Of a stretch of DNA of 64,000 bases, positions 22,801 through 34,509 are shown piece after piece (positions within the stretch are counted from its first letter, which is position 1; each line of letters begins with the position of its first letter). The notes beneath the pieces are model-generated. The model did not search any database. It was not told where the DNA came from and saw nothing but the letters and a program-made list of their open reading frames with translations. Origin of the DNA: Takakia lepidozioides (taxonomy: Eukaryota > Streptophyta > Takakiopsida > Takakiales > Takakiaceae); the NCBI GenBank assembly GCA_030704615.1, contig CM060731.1:10478001-10542000 (forward strand), in the 5' to 3' direction. The position numbers and the translations under genes are program-made.

Positions 22801-25800
22801 ATGGACTCCCGTGTTTGGGTAAACGTGTACTTCCATCCTGATTATCTGAAAGCTAAAATACCCTGCGACCAAGGATTTGCAATTGTCACTGAGCAGTACT
22901 TGTGTGTGAAGTTCGGGCTCCGCCCTGGAACGGTGTTTTTGAAAGAGGAGACGAAGGATGCTTATGGAAATTTTCTGGAAAGTGCCTTCATTCTGCATGC
23001 AAATTTCGGAAAGGGCAAAGATTGGCGGCTCCCAGCTTCTGAATCCATCCGGTACAGTGCAATTGGTAAAATCATGCCTAAAGAGTTCCCACGCTGGAAC
23101 TTGGTTGATCCTCCTTCCACAAGAGGGTCTGGCGTGCAAGATGTGAAGTCTATCATGAAGGATGTGGGCACCTCTTCACAAGCAGAGAAGCCCAAACATG
23201 TGAAAAGGGAAATCGAGGAAAACAGGGAAACAGTCGTCCACGACTTATCCAGTGACGATGAAGACTGTATGGTCCTTCCATCGTATGTTTCGAAGTCGTC
23301 CGTCACTAGTAGTGTTCAGAAGTCGGTAAACAATGAGCACACACCCTCCGACTCAACTTCCGTCCGCTCAGTAATCGACATATTGTGGAGGATGAAGACA
23401 ACGGGTTCCCGCTCCAGTGACCTTCTTAGGCGATTACGACAAAACTCCAATCCATTCTGTGGAAACTTTGCCTGAAGTTGTGGATGGGAATGTTATCTAC
23501 AAGTTCCCTCAAGTACCGGCAAGCGTAGGCCCAGACGGCATGCTGACAGGAATTAACAGGAAACATGACGACCACCCTTGGTGTGTCACCAAAACTTCAT
23601 CGTCCAACCTGGGTGATGGAGTTCGAGTGAGATATGTATTGTGTGCTGGGCATCTTAAATGTTCTCAAGCACATGTTACCACTACACGAGCAAAGGCACC
23701 CGGAATGAGACAGACTGGATTGGCAATTTGTCGACCTCATTTTGGCCTCAAGGTAGAGTTCCTGCAGGGACGTTCAAGTGTGCCCATTGCAACGCAGCCC
23801 CTACGTGTATGGCAGTGTGCAACGCCAAGCAGTACTACGTCGGGACCGTCGGCCCAACGTGCACGAGAGCATGCATTCTCATCGGAAAGCATGACCACCC
23901 CGTCGCCAGAGGCAATTGCAGAGTCGCTTTTCAACAAGCCCACGATATTATCAAGGAGGAGGTGAGGTTGAGGCCGGGAGCAAAAAGCAGATACAGCTCG
24001 CATCCCACTACAATAGATCGCGGTAGTTATGACTGCCAAACCGTGGTAGTCATGGTTTTCATGACTTTGACCATGACTGCACCATGTTTTTACATGAAAT
24101 TGACCTCCTGCAGTCATTCATACGACTGTAGTCATATGAACGACTATCTAAATAGTCGTCTGTATGACTACATGGCTCCGGAATGGGCGGAAGGCTGGTC
24201 AACGACAATTGACCAGATTTAGCTCACCATTCATAGTCATTTCCATGACTACAATGTACATGGATGAGGTTACATAGTCATGATGACTACTAGGGATTTT
24301 GTAATTTGGTGTGTATAATACAATTAAAACACCATATGATTATATGAATGACTAATGGGTGTATTGGGTAACAGGTAGTGAACTATAATTCTTATAATAA
24401 AGAGGTTGTAGGTTCAAACTCCTCTAAGTACAATCAAATGGATAAGATGGCCTTAGGGTTAGTAGGCGAGCTAGGGATAGCACGTGGTACCCTAGATGGA
24501 CTGCCACATGGTTTTTTCATTATTATAAAATGCATTATGCCACGTGGCACAATGCGGTGCGACACGGCGTTTGACACATGTTTTTATTTTGTTAGTTTTT
24601 TTTTAATTTAATTTAATTTTTTAAATCAATTGCGCCTCGCCACGTGGCGCGGCAACGGCGGCTGCAGTATGGTATATATGACTGCAGTGAGAGATATCAC
24701 TTGGTTCATATGACTGTAGTCATCCGGACCGTACCATCATGTACTCATTGTATTGACTTGGTTTGCTCGACTTAAAGTCATAGAAGTCATATGTACCGTT
24801 TATGACTGCAGAATAGTCATATATACAGTCATAAATACCGCGATATGTTGTAGTATCCGTACATAGAATTGCAATTGGCAGAATAATGTCGGAGGACGGA
24901 AGCACAAGAGAGAAGCTGGGTGAGGGGGACATGAAGGAGCTGCTGGAAGCTGTCTCCCATGTGTGCAGCCCCAATGTCAGGAACCACATTGTCGGCTGCA
25001 AGAAACGAATCGGAAGAGGATCAGACATGTAGTCCATCTTGGAAGTGAAGCGCACATGCGGCTACGACTTTATCCAGGGCAGCTTTTTTCCCGGTCAAGG
25101 CTCGGAGACGGACATGTGCTTCATATTTAAGATGTCAACGTGCAAGCTGGGGAGCGGTGTCGATTTGGTGAAGCAGATGACCAGTGGAGACCTCTCAAAT
25201 TGCTGGGTCATGTTCGACCACATCAGACAAATTACCAACCACGATTTGGTGACAATGGGGGCACATGTATATGACCCACATTGCAGAAAATTGATGACCA
25301 TTGCTATCTGCAAAATGAAAGGAGAAGACACAGATTCGGAGTTGCATATGTGGCGCGGAATTAATGAGCAAATGGCGAGAGCGAAGTTGCCCCCTCCCGA
25401 TTTTAGGGGCTTCATGGCTGACAATGCCCAGGCGAACTGGGTTGCAGTGAGAAGGGTATATGGGGACGACCCAAAGACTCCAATGGAAGGTAAGGAGAGA
25501 TCTTGCGGGTTTCACTTCATGCAGAGTTTGACGCAAAATACAAAAAGGATCGTGGCGTCACGCCACCGGCATGATCATATCAGTATGTGCCTTGCGTGGA
25601 AAAATGCGAATTCCATCGACGAGGCGGAGACCGAGTTTGCAACCATATGCGTCTGGTGGGTGTCTTCAGGGGCAGTGGATGTGAAAGATCAGCCAGAACT
25701 GCAAACGTGGCTTGCATGGTGGCACTATAGATTCCGCCAGTTTGGAGACTACATGAGACAGGTAACACATTTTGTACTTGACAATTGTTCTGTTTTGTGC

Positions 25801-27272
25801 TACGACATTCTCCACAATGAGTGACATTTCTTTAATTTCCTTCAACAAGACATGAGCTTGGATTTCACGGATATGCCGACGACGAACATGGCCGAATCGG
25901 TGCACTCTTCCTGGCGTGCCTCCTCTGCGGCACATCTCGTTGACATGTTGACAGCAACAACAGAAGATATTGTGAGGGCCATCATACAACAATCTCGTTA
26001 CTACCAGTTTCCGGGAGGAAAGCAATGGGGTATCGGACCAGGCAGGCAGGAGATGCTGATGAGGGCGGCGCATCGTTCGACCGATCCCCAAAAATGGACT
26101 GCTGCATTGCGGGAAACAATAAAGTCAACGCAGTTACATAGTCGGGGGAACTGCCTGGAGGGCGATGTCCGTAGCTGGCCGGTGAAGAGAAGAATTGAGG
26201 ACATGCCAGGAGGCGACGGTGATTCATGGAGATCAGATATGAATATCCGCACTCAACCTTGGGGCGCAACGATATTGCGTCCCACGCCTCCTCCCAGCAT
26301 GACTCGTACCCCCTCTCCTGCAGCATCCATGGAATCGCTGCCAGACTCGGGACAACATGCCGAGGATGAGCATGCTGCTCCTATTATCCTTACCCAATAC
26401 AACATTCCAATCGTGGAGCGAGATGTGTCGGCCTCGCAATGGAGAATTGCACGGACCCGTCCGTCATTTCGTGGCAAATGTTGTGCTGTTCGTGTCGACA
26501 CCAACCAGAGATGCAATGAGATGATTCGGAGGAGCCCGCAGGGCGGTGTGCCTGACCCTTGCTTCACAGGGAGATTTGTGTGCGCAAAGTTTGTGGAGGC
26601 CACACTGAAGGAGTTTTGGTTCTGCAGGCACGACATCATGTCGTGTGTGTTTGGCAGGCCCAAGTATGGTGTACAAGGCATGCCTGAACCCCCAGCAGTC
26701 TGGCCTGTGGCAACTCGTACAGATCTTACCCTGGAGGAGGCAGACGCTTTAGGAAGTGCAGGGTTTCGACTGGTGGAGAGGCAGACATTCCACAAAATCC
26801 AATTCCTAGTCGTCATCCTCCTCCCACGAGAAGCTCTTCGCCCCGCATACAGGTGGGTGACCCCACGGCTTGGCCCACCCATCGGTGGGGGAAATTGAAA
26901 AGACGGCGGCCACCAACAAAGGCGAACGACACCAGGATGACCAACGCTCTTGCAATGCCCTGCATAGTGCAAGGTTGCAGGGATGTTCCTCACCCCGGGA
27001 TAGGGCGCATATTTCAGTTGTCAACAGCCGGGTCTGCTGCGCGCAGTGTCGTGTATGCAATCACGGTTTCTCAGTACCCAGCTTGCAACTGTGAGGACTT
27101 CCTTGTTATGGAATCGAAGAATGCAGCATACGTCCCCTGCAAACAACTTTATTACATTTTTCTGAAGCACATGAGTTGCATATCCGCAGTGGACGTCTTC
27201 ATCCATGCTCCAACACTAAGCTTTAACGAGCTGCACAAGGCCCTACGGCAGGATACAGGTCGGACTGCTTGA
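22801..27272 (+). pseudogene. Mutator-like transposase-like gene with SWIM-type finger, copy 2 (split by CACTA insertion)
   Basis: ATG at 22801. It aligns along its length with copy 1: N-terminal domain, linker, Cys/His cluster (FKCAHC...TCMAVCNAKQYYV), FDHIRQITNH, FMADNAQANW (Asp codon 25420-25422), an intron after 25761, and TTNMAESVHSSW near 25.88 kb. The C-terminal SWIM-like motif at 27084-27146 reads CxC...CxQ, so its final His is Gln. Frameshifts lie near 23.44, 23.66, 23.98 and 26.88 kb, and a TAG stop at 25030-25032. An 850-bp CACTA element interrupts it at 24006-24855. The acceptor of the intron near 25.85 kb also looks altered. Inferred role as for copy 1; inactive. Confidence 0.72.
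24006..24855. mobile_element. Non-autonomous CACTA element inside transposase-like copy 2
   Basis: The left end begins CACTACAA and the right end is TTGTAGTA, one base from a perfect CACTA terminus. Both are followed inward by ATCGCGGTA(G/T)TTATGACTG. It is flanked by the 3-bp duplication TCC (24003-24005 and 24856-24858), the size expected for CACTA elements. Removing one TCC and the element restores the exon alignment to copy 1. TAGTCAT/ATGACTA words in both orientations crowd both ends, like CACTA subterminal repeats. It has no transposase. Confidence 0.88.
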
Positions 27273-27958
27273 CATTCCACATTCGGGAAGGAGAAAGTGG
27301 CAATTATATTACATTCATCTTCTTGCACCCTATTTTTTTGTGAGGAATTATACACTTGGTGGTGCCGCACTGCCATGGCTCTAGGTGCATTTTGGTGCCG
27401 CAATACATGAGAATGTGGTTTTTGGCCGTGAATGGCATGGGCATGTTTTTTTTTATTTTGGTTATGTCTATAAATGGATCCGAGGAAAGCATACATTGTG
27501 TGGAGATACACGGACATTGTGGCCTATTTCAGCGCCGTTATTGGTCTATATACTGCATAATGCTTCCTTGTTACTGCTCTTCATTCAATTTGTGGTGATT
27601 TCGCAGCCCATCCTGGCATTTTCGTCCACCTTTATGAGAAGACTCCGATTTGCTACCAATACATCGTCAGTGTTCTGCAAATGTGATGCCTTTACAGGAT
27701 TGCTAGTTCTGTGTCCCAGTGGGAAGGGTCCTACTGCACATTCCAGCATTTGCATACTGCACCTTGTGCACATAGCAATCCATACGACAAAGGACACGTC
27801 CCAGCATACTGGTAGTGAATTGCAAAAAACCTTAACAGAAGATTATCCAAGCATGTATATTCCCCATATGGCACAGGGAAGCTACTTGATTTCTGAATCA
27901 AAATGTATGTGCCATGAGTGTCGGCGAGTCGAAACATGTCTACTCTAGCATGCAAGAC
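27273..27958. other. Spacer after transposase-like copy 2
   Basis: No supported gene. Two decayed half-palindromes (GGTGCCGCAATACATG near 27391 and TTTCAGCGCCGTTATTGG near 27525) link it to the neighbouring arrays. Confidence 0.4.
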
Positions 27959-28510
27959 CTATGGTCCCCTCGCCCAAGAAGAAGGAACTCGAACTGGCCT
28001 CTCAAGGACCTCCTGAGTGACTAGGTGCCGATATTTGAACAAAATGTCAGCGGTTTCTGTCGCCCGGTTGAAACTAACGAGGATGTCGTGTTTATCGATA
28101 GTGCCCCCTTTGTAGAAGGACATTTTCACAATGGGCCCTGTGTTCCTCTCCTCCTCCTCCTCATAACTGAAGAGAATGTCCCCATTTTCCGAGCCAGTCC
28201 GTCCACGCGTGAAGTTTTCACCTATGCACTCATCATACGTCCACTCGCAACAGTTCCAGCGATACAGCAACGCTGTGCGTGATCTGTTCGGCTCCCACTC
28301 AAGCGGAAAGTCCAGGTCCATGATGCGCAGGAACCACCTGCTCCTCAGCCGGGGTCCAGGAGAATCGTGCAATCCTGGAAGAAACTCCATTGCTCTCAGC
28401 TGGACAAGTCGAGGATCGTCCCTGTAAACATCTAGGAAGACAATGATGTCGTCTGCTTTCGGGACAATGACTCCCGTCTGGCGTCGATAGATGTGATTCG
28501 GGCACAACAT
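27959..28510 (-). CDS. Unknown 183-residue protein within the palindrome-rich block
   Basis: An open frame from ATG 28510-28508 to TGA at 27959. It opens MLCPNHIYRRQTGVIVPKAD and includes DIIVFLDVYRDDPRLVQL, an aromatic-rich centre (LLYRWNCCEWTYDEC) and an acidic stretch (SYEEEEERN). I recognise no family. It is undamaged, unlike its neighbours, and points toward transposase-like copy 2. It lies between that gene and the last palindrome array, so it may be cargo or an accessory gene of the same element. A fortuitous frame is possible, but the length and sensible composition argue for a gene. Confidence 0.45.
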   Translation of the reverse strand: MLCPNHIYRRQTGVIVPKADDIIVFLDVYRDDPRLVQLRAMEFLPGLHDSPGPRLRSRWFLRIMDLDFPLEWEPNRSRTALLYRWNCCEWTYDECIGENFTRGRTGSENGDILFSYEEEEERNTGPIVKMSFYKGGTIDKHDILVSFNRATETADILFKYRHLVTQEVLERPVRVPSSWARGP

Positions 28511-28729
28511 GGCCTCACGACACAACAAGAACACAGAGCAGGGAGGAGATGGGCACAGCAGAGAAGAGTGAAGAGCAAAATGAGAGCGAGGCCGGCGGAA
28601 GAGGGATATATCATTGTTGCACTGCCAATGTCGTATGCAGCAGAACTTCTATTTCCTCCGACATGTGTGCTTTTATTAGACAAATCCGCACCAGTTTCAG
28701 GACAGTTTGCAAAACTCCCTCACCGTAAG

Positions 28730-29165
28730 GCGGATATTTGCTCTCCGGAGCCCAATTTCGGCGCCGTTATTGGTTGCACTCCCCAGCCTTCAGCCGGATA
28801 TTTGGTTTCCGGACCCCAATTTCAGCGCCGTTATCGGCTGCACTCTGGTGGCTTCAGCCGAGTATTTGGTTTCCGGGGCCCAATTTCGGCGCCGTTATTG
28901 GCTGCACTCCGGAGGCTTCAGCCGGGTATTTGGTTGGCGGAGCCCAATTTCGGCACCGTTATTGGCTTCACTCCCGAGCCTTCAGCCGGCTATTTCTTTT
29001 CTTGTGCCCAATTACGGTGCCGTTATACCCAACCATCCTGCACTTCTGCAACAGTACTATCCACGGTTATAGGTCGCCATTACGTTTTCGGAGTCTGCAA
29101 ACCCGGATCCTAATTCCGCTTGTGTCCCTTCCTCTGGGGTAATTTCGGTGCCGTTATTGCCCAGA
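28730..29165. repeat. GGCGCC array with 63-65-bp period
   Basis: Five tandem units of GCCCAATTTCGGCGCCGTTA plus TTGG..GCACTC..GCCTTCAGCCGG.TATTTGG start near 28751, 28814, 28878, 28943 and 29005; a stray sixth core lies near 29141. Later units have GGTGCC or GGCACC at the centre. It stands downstream of transposase-like copy 2 as the 18.8-kb array stands downstream of copy 1. Confidence 0.85.
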
Positions 29166-29194
29166 ATTCAGTTTTTCTATGACCTGGCCTGGCG

Positions 29195-29428
29195 GTCCAT
29201 GAGCTTGGGCTCCAAGTCATGAGCGGACACTGGTACTTATGAGCGGAGTGCTTCCAGCATGAGCGCGGAAATCTTCGAAAACCTTCTCTTCTTATACTAC
29301 TTTCGATTATTTTATAGTTTTGGGCCCGAAAAAAATCTGTCGAAATTCCAAGTGTGTTACTTGGCGGCTCATGGGTGAGCCATGCCCGCTCATGAGCTCA
29401 TGAGCTCATGGAATAGCAACCCCCCTTG
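29195..29428 (+). repeat. CATGAGC-rich segment and end-like motif, third occurrence
   Basis: CATGAGC words at 29199, 29218, 29240 and 29260 are followed by a GCTCATGAGCTCATG run and the end GCTCATGGAATAGCAACCCC (about 29403-29422). Beyond it the sequence changes character, with no more GGCGCC sites. Confidence 0.55.
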
Positions 29429-29523
29429 CTGCTCTGGGGATTGCCTAAGGGTCAAGGTCTCGTGCAAGTAAGCTGACAAGCAGTTCTGATCCTCATAATG
29501 CAAGACTTCAGTGAGTTCCACGG

Positions 29524-30620
29524 AATAGACCATCTACCCATGGAGGTTTCTTGTAGTTATTGATCCACAGGGAATCATAGGTAATCTTGTGCTTGAAATT
29601 TGGCCCTCTAGGATGAATCTGGACCCACACTCTATCCCTGCTCCTTCAGCTATCCATGCCCCTGCATAAATCATGCATTCATCCTTGTCTTGCTGCTAGG
29701 AGCTAACAATGACAGCCTAGATTTGTTCAGCTAGGAAACACCCAACTCAGCTTATCACACTAGTTCATATGCTCAATTGCGCCTGCTACTCTCTGAAATG
29801 TAGCAGGCATTCACCTTTTTGCCTCGGTTGTCCCATCATTGACTGGGGGCAGAAAAATATTCATTCCACAGCTTTTCCTCATGTCTGTTACTTGTTTTTT
29901 GATACTTTCCTGTTGTCACATAGCAATATCATGTCAAAGTCACTCCAAACTAGATTCACTCAACCAGCTAACTTGTAGAATTCAACATGGAAATTTTGGG
30001 CCGATTCTGATAAGAGGGAAAAACAGGGTGAAATGTGCTGAAGAAGATGCTTTCATTAACAATGTCTGATTTTATCAATTGTGCCGTTGCTGTCAGTTGA
30101 CCATCTACCCATGCAAGTTTCTTGTAGCTGCATACTTAATGCGGAGCTTGAAGTCTGGCCCTCTTGAGTGAATCTGCACCCACACTCTATCCCTGCTCCT
30201 TCAGCTATCCATGACTCGCACGAATCATGCATACAACCTTGCCTTGTTGCTAGCAGTTGACGATGACAGCCTAGACTTGTTCTAGGAAGCACCCAACTCA
30301 ACTTATCACACTAGTTCCTACGCTCAATTGCATCTGCTACTCTCTATAATCCAACAAACATTCACCTTCTTGCCTCGATTGTCCCACCATTGACTGGGGT
30401 CAGAAAAGTATTCAATCCACAACTTCTCCTCGTCTATGTTACCTGTTTCTGATACTTTCCTGTTGTCACATTGACAGAATCATGTCGAAGTCACTCCAAA
30501 CTATCAAAGCTTCACTCAACCAGCTAACTTGTAGAATTCAGACATGAATAATTAGGGACGATTCTGATAAGAGGGGAAAACAAGGTGAAATTGAAGAATG
30601 TGCCTTCATTAGCAGTCATT
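29524..30620. repeat. Direct tandem duplication, unit about 550-570 bp
   Basis: Landmark GACCATCTACCCATG recurs at 29528 and 30099; TCACTCCAAACT recurs at 29940 and 30491. The copies differ by many substitutions and small indels, so the duplication is old. No gene is evident. A third, more diverged partial copy lies at about 31225-31530. Confidence 0.8.
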
Positions 30621-31224
30621 AGCACATAACTATGAAAGCTATCAAAACATAACTGTTCTAAAGCCAGACATTTTAACACACGTTTATGGATGAAACTCAT
30701 GAAAAGCACTTTGCAAAACTACAAAACTTACAAAACACCTCTCAAACCAACCCAGTTCCAAACAACAAGAACCCTTCTAGATGATACACACTTTGTTTGC
30801 CATATCCAACGCATCATAATTAGTTGTCAGCCTTACATAAGCCTTCTCCAGCCCATCAGGCCTGTTGCACAAAATTGCAGCCGGGTGTAAGAATTGTAAG
30901 AATTGAGCCTTGAAAAAAATAATCAATCATGGTAATCTTAGGTTGTCGCCCACACAGGGTGTGAAGGTAACTCAGGCAGGGCTACTTCAAGCCTACATGA
31001 CAAGTGGATTCTGTTTCAGAGTGAAAAGGATAGCGTAGCATTCTGGCAGGCAAAGAATTGGTATGCTCTTGAGAAAACGAGCGGTATACTTTGTGAGGGG
31101 ACTCCAAAGGCACTACAGCTTGTGGATGTACCATCATGCCTACCATGACAAAGAGGTGAGAATCTGTGAAAAGCCTCACGTCAGCAATGAAGACAACATA
31201 TTCAGTCCAGATCATACCTTATCA
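30621..31224. other. No recognisable feature
   Basis: AT-rich sequence without a supported gene between the tandem duplication and its third partial copy. Confidence 0.4.
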
Positions 31225-31539
31225 AAGTGTTAATCTTCTTTGTATGGATGTTGATCGTACATCTTCTTCACTTGAAATCCGGTCCTCTTATGAATCTGGA
31301 CCCACACTCTATCCCTGGTCCTTCAGCTATCCATGCCTGTGTAGAAACCATGAATACATCTTCAGCCTTGCTGCTAGCAGCTGACACTGACGACGTGAAG
31401 TTCTTTGAGGAAACACCCCAACCCTATCTACAGTAACGTCAAAATCACTACAAACCACCATAGATTCACCAACGAGCTTCTCCACATCTACGTTATGTGT
31501 TTTTGGATAATTCTTGCTGCCACATTGGCAATAACTCCA

Positions 31540-33760
31540 GGTTAGGCTTTAGGGCAGTGTTCAGGCTGACATCTAGTACATTTCCAGCTTTGACTATGTC
31601 ACCATGAACCAGTAAACAGATGCAAAGAGCAAAGGAGAATGTAATTGCCCGATGTCTAAGCATCGCAGCTCCATGCATGTAAGCCCCCAAGCATTTCTGA
31701 TCCTCGTAATGGAGTAGACCTAGAGGGGGTTGTGTCCAAAACTCTAGAGGTTTGGTGCCCAAAGACTCTCCTTGAAAATGAGGTTAGACAAAAACTACCC
31801 TAGACTTGTTTTCAATCTATGACAAGAGCAAAGACCCGATCTCATGATCTCAGCAAACACCCCTTTATAATGTCACCATGGACCTTATAATTGTCCTTTT
31901 CTAGGGCTGCCAAGCTTGCACATACAATGTGCATTGCAAACACAAAGAAACCTGATGTGGTCAATGGGCTAAACACACCTTAATTCATGCACCATTTGCT
32001 TAGAGGTCTTCAAGGACTCCATCCCACTGTACGTATCCTGCAATCATGGGCTCCATGATCATACCACATTTTGTTCAGCCATATTGTTGAACACTCCCTT
32101 AATTGCATCCCACATTTGGCATACATGTACACGGCATTGAGTTCATCAAATCCTACAACAGCCCACCATCGCTGCCCACTGCTACAAACTGCCACAAAAA
32201 CAGTTACACAAGACTTACAGATGATTGGTGGAAGGCAAGGCCCCTCGCCATGGGCTAGATTAATTGTATGTTGCAGCCCAGAACAACGACGGGAAGTCAT
32301 CTAGGGCAGCAAACCCCATCTTGGCAGCGTCTTTTGTGTGAGAGAAGTCAAGCTGAACCTGCTCATCATATTGAGTGGGATGGACCAGATGTAAAGCTAC
32401 CAAGCCAACCACACTCATATTCGCACTCAAGCAACATAAGCTGGAGCCATTTTCAGATTATGAGTACCCGTGTTTTAAGAATACTCCTTCTTCAACTTGC
32501 GGTGAACGGGCATAAAACTTCACAATGTGCAGCAGTTAATGGACCAAGATGCGGAGCTGAACTGGGTATCTAGTTGGGCAATGCTAGTTTCAAACCCCTG
32601 CGTTTCAAAGATCTGGCTTGAATGGGCACACTCCGGCAGTGGAAGGCTCACGGAGTAATGAGTTTGGGCTGATATGCATGCTGACATGCCATGCCGGTGC
32701 AAAGAACAACGCTCTGAGTGGTGATTGTGATCTCAAAATCTGCCCCTGCATTCAAGCTGATTTCTCTCTCGAGCATAGCCACCTTGTGGATGTTCCAGCC
32801 AGTGTCCAAAAACAGCTCAAGTGCAAGACAACAACATCAGCAAGGCATGGTTAGGTAAGCAAGGTCATGGTGGAGAGGCATTTGAACTCTCTGAACGTAA
32901 TGTGGTCGGACTTCACCCCTCCCACATCAACTGCTCATAGGTCTCCAAAACCTGCAATCCCCGCCCCTGTTGTGCATGTCCTGCGATCATCACTTTCCAC
33001 GACACCACATTTCGCTCAGCCATTTTGTTGAACACTCCCTATCCAGAAGGGTATTGTTCAGAATGACATCTACCACAATTCCAGCTTTGACGATGCAACC
33101 ATGGACCTCTTTGCCCTTCTCTAGCACGCTCGCACATGCACTACAAACACAAATAAACGTAATGTGCTCGGGCTTCACCCCCTAGACCGACATCATTTGC
33201 TCATAGGTCTCCAAAACCCGCAATCTCCGCCCATGTTGTGCATGTCCTGCGATCATCACGTTCCACCACACCACATTTCGCTCAGCCATATTGTTGAACA
33301 CTCCTTGTCCACAAGGGAATGCTCCCACGTTTGGCATACATGTCGACGAGGTATTGTTACATCTGGTACAGTTCCAGCTTTGACGATGTCACGATGGACC
33401 TCTTTGCACTTTACCAGGTCTCCAAGTCTCCAGGGCTGCCAGGTTTGCACATGCATTGCAAACACAAATGAACATGACCCGGTCAGGCTGCACCCCTTCT
33501 CGCAACATTTGCTCATATGTCTCCAATGCCCTCATCCCGCACACATGCTGGCCATATCTTGCGAGATTTAGCGTGTTCCATGAGACAACAACTCGTTCAG
33601 CCATGTTATCAAACTCTCCCTTCGCAACTTCATAGGTCTCCAAAGCCTCCATCCCATGTCCCTGCTGTGCATACCCTGCAAGCATCGCACTCCACGACAC
33701 TACATCTCGGCAAAACAGGCTGAAATAGGTCGAAGAAGAAGGTGCCCTCACCACATTGTC
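31540..33760 (-). pseudogene. Decayed PPR gene
   Basis: Minus-strand fragments in shifting frames give PPR signatures: RDVVSWSAMLAGYAQQGHG near 33.7 kb, VVSWNTLNLARYGQH, EGVQPDRVMFICVCNACANL near 33.45 kb, two copies of KEVHxxIVKAG (33.38 and 33.1 kb), a MYAKCG near 32.1 kb and VHGDIVKAG near 31.6 kb. Wording is very close to the PPR gene at 56.6-59.3 kb. Stops and deletions are abundant. No DYW domain is preserved. Confidence 0.82.
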
Positions 33761-34509
33761 CTCTACCTTGTGTCATGACCCATTGCGGATTAGACTGACC
33801 ATGAACCCAAGAAGACCTCTTGTGCGTGCTGCTTGTATCTGTAGTCAGGTAATGTGGGATTGGTCCGTAAGAACCACCACGGTGCAGCTGAGCGGGCAGA
33901 GATTAAAGTATGGGCTGCTAAGACCAAGCTGATTCCCCCCTTGTGATCATCAGGAAGAGTACCAAATCATGGTACAAAGGGGAGCCAAGAGCCCACATTT
34001 GCACATAATGTGCCCCTGACGCCATAAACGCTTGCAACAACAGAACATGGGCCTCAATTTGGTCTTCGTCCTTCTCATATCACTTGCTCGTCTCTCTCCC
34101 AAGCCTCCATCCCTCTCCCAACACTTAGACAAATTCAGGCAAAGGACAAAGTTACTCTTCCACCCTTAGATCATTTTACATCCGACGATTAGAACAATCT
34201 CTATGAGCCACAGAAGCCCTAAAATACATTAAAATATTCCACGTCATGAGCCATGTGGAGCATTTATAAAAATTCCATTTTTGAATAGGGTGTGCAATGA
34301 ATGCCTAGTTGTTAAGAGTCGTTCTCTAGTGCTTAAAACCACTTGTAATTGTTGTTTTAAGAAAAAAAAACAATTTACGTAATTGAATTAAATCGCCGCA
34401 AATATTGCGCCGACTGCGGAGTCATTGATGCAACTTCTATCTGCCATTAGAAATGCGAATTTATCCGTTACGACTGTGCAGTAGTAACAAACATCTCAAA
34501 GTTGTTCCT
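33761..34509. other. No recognisable feature
   Basis: Mixed intergenic sequence. I see no gene, RNA or repeat that I can support. Confidence 0.4.
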
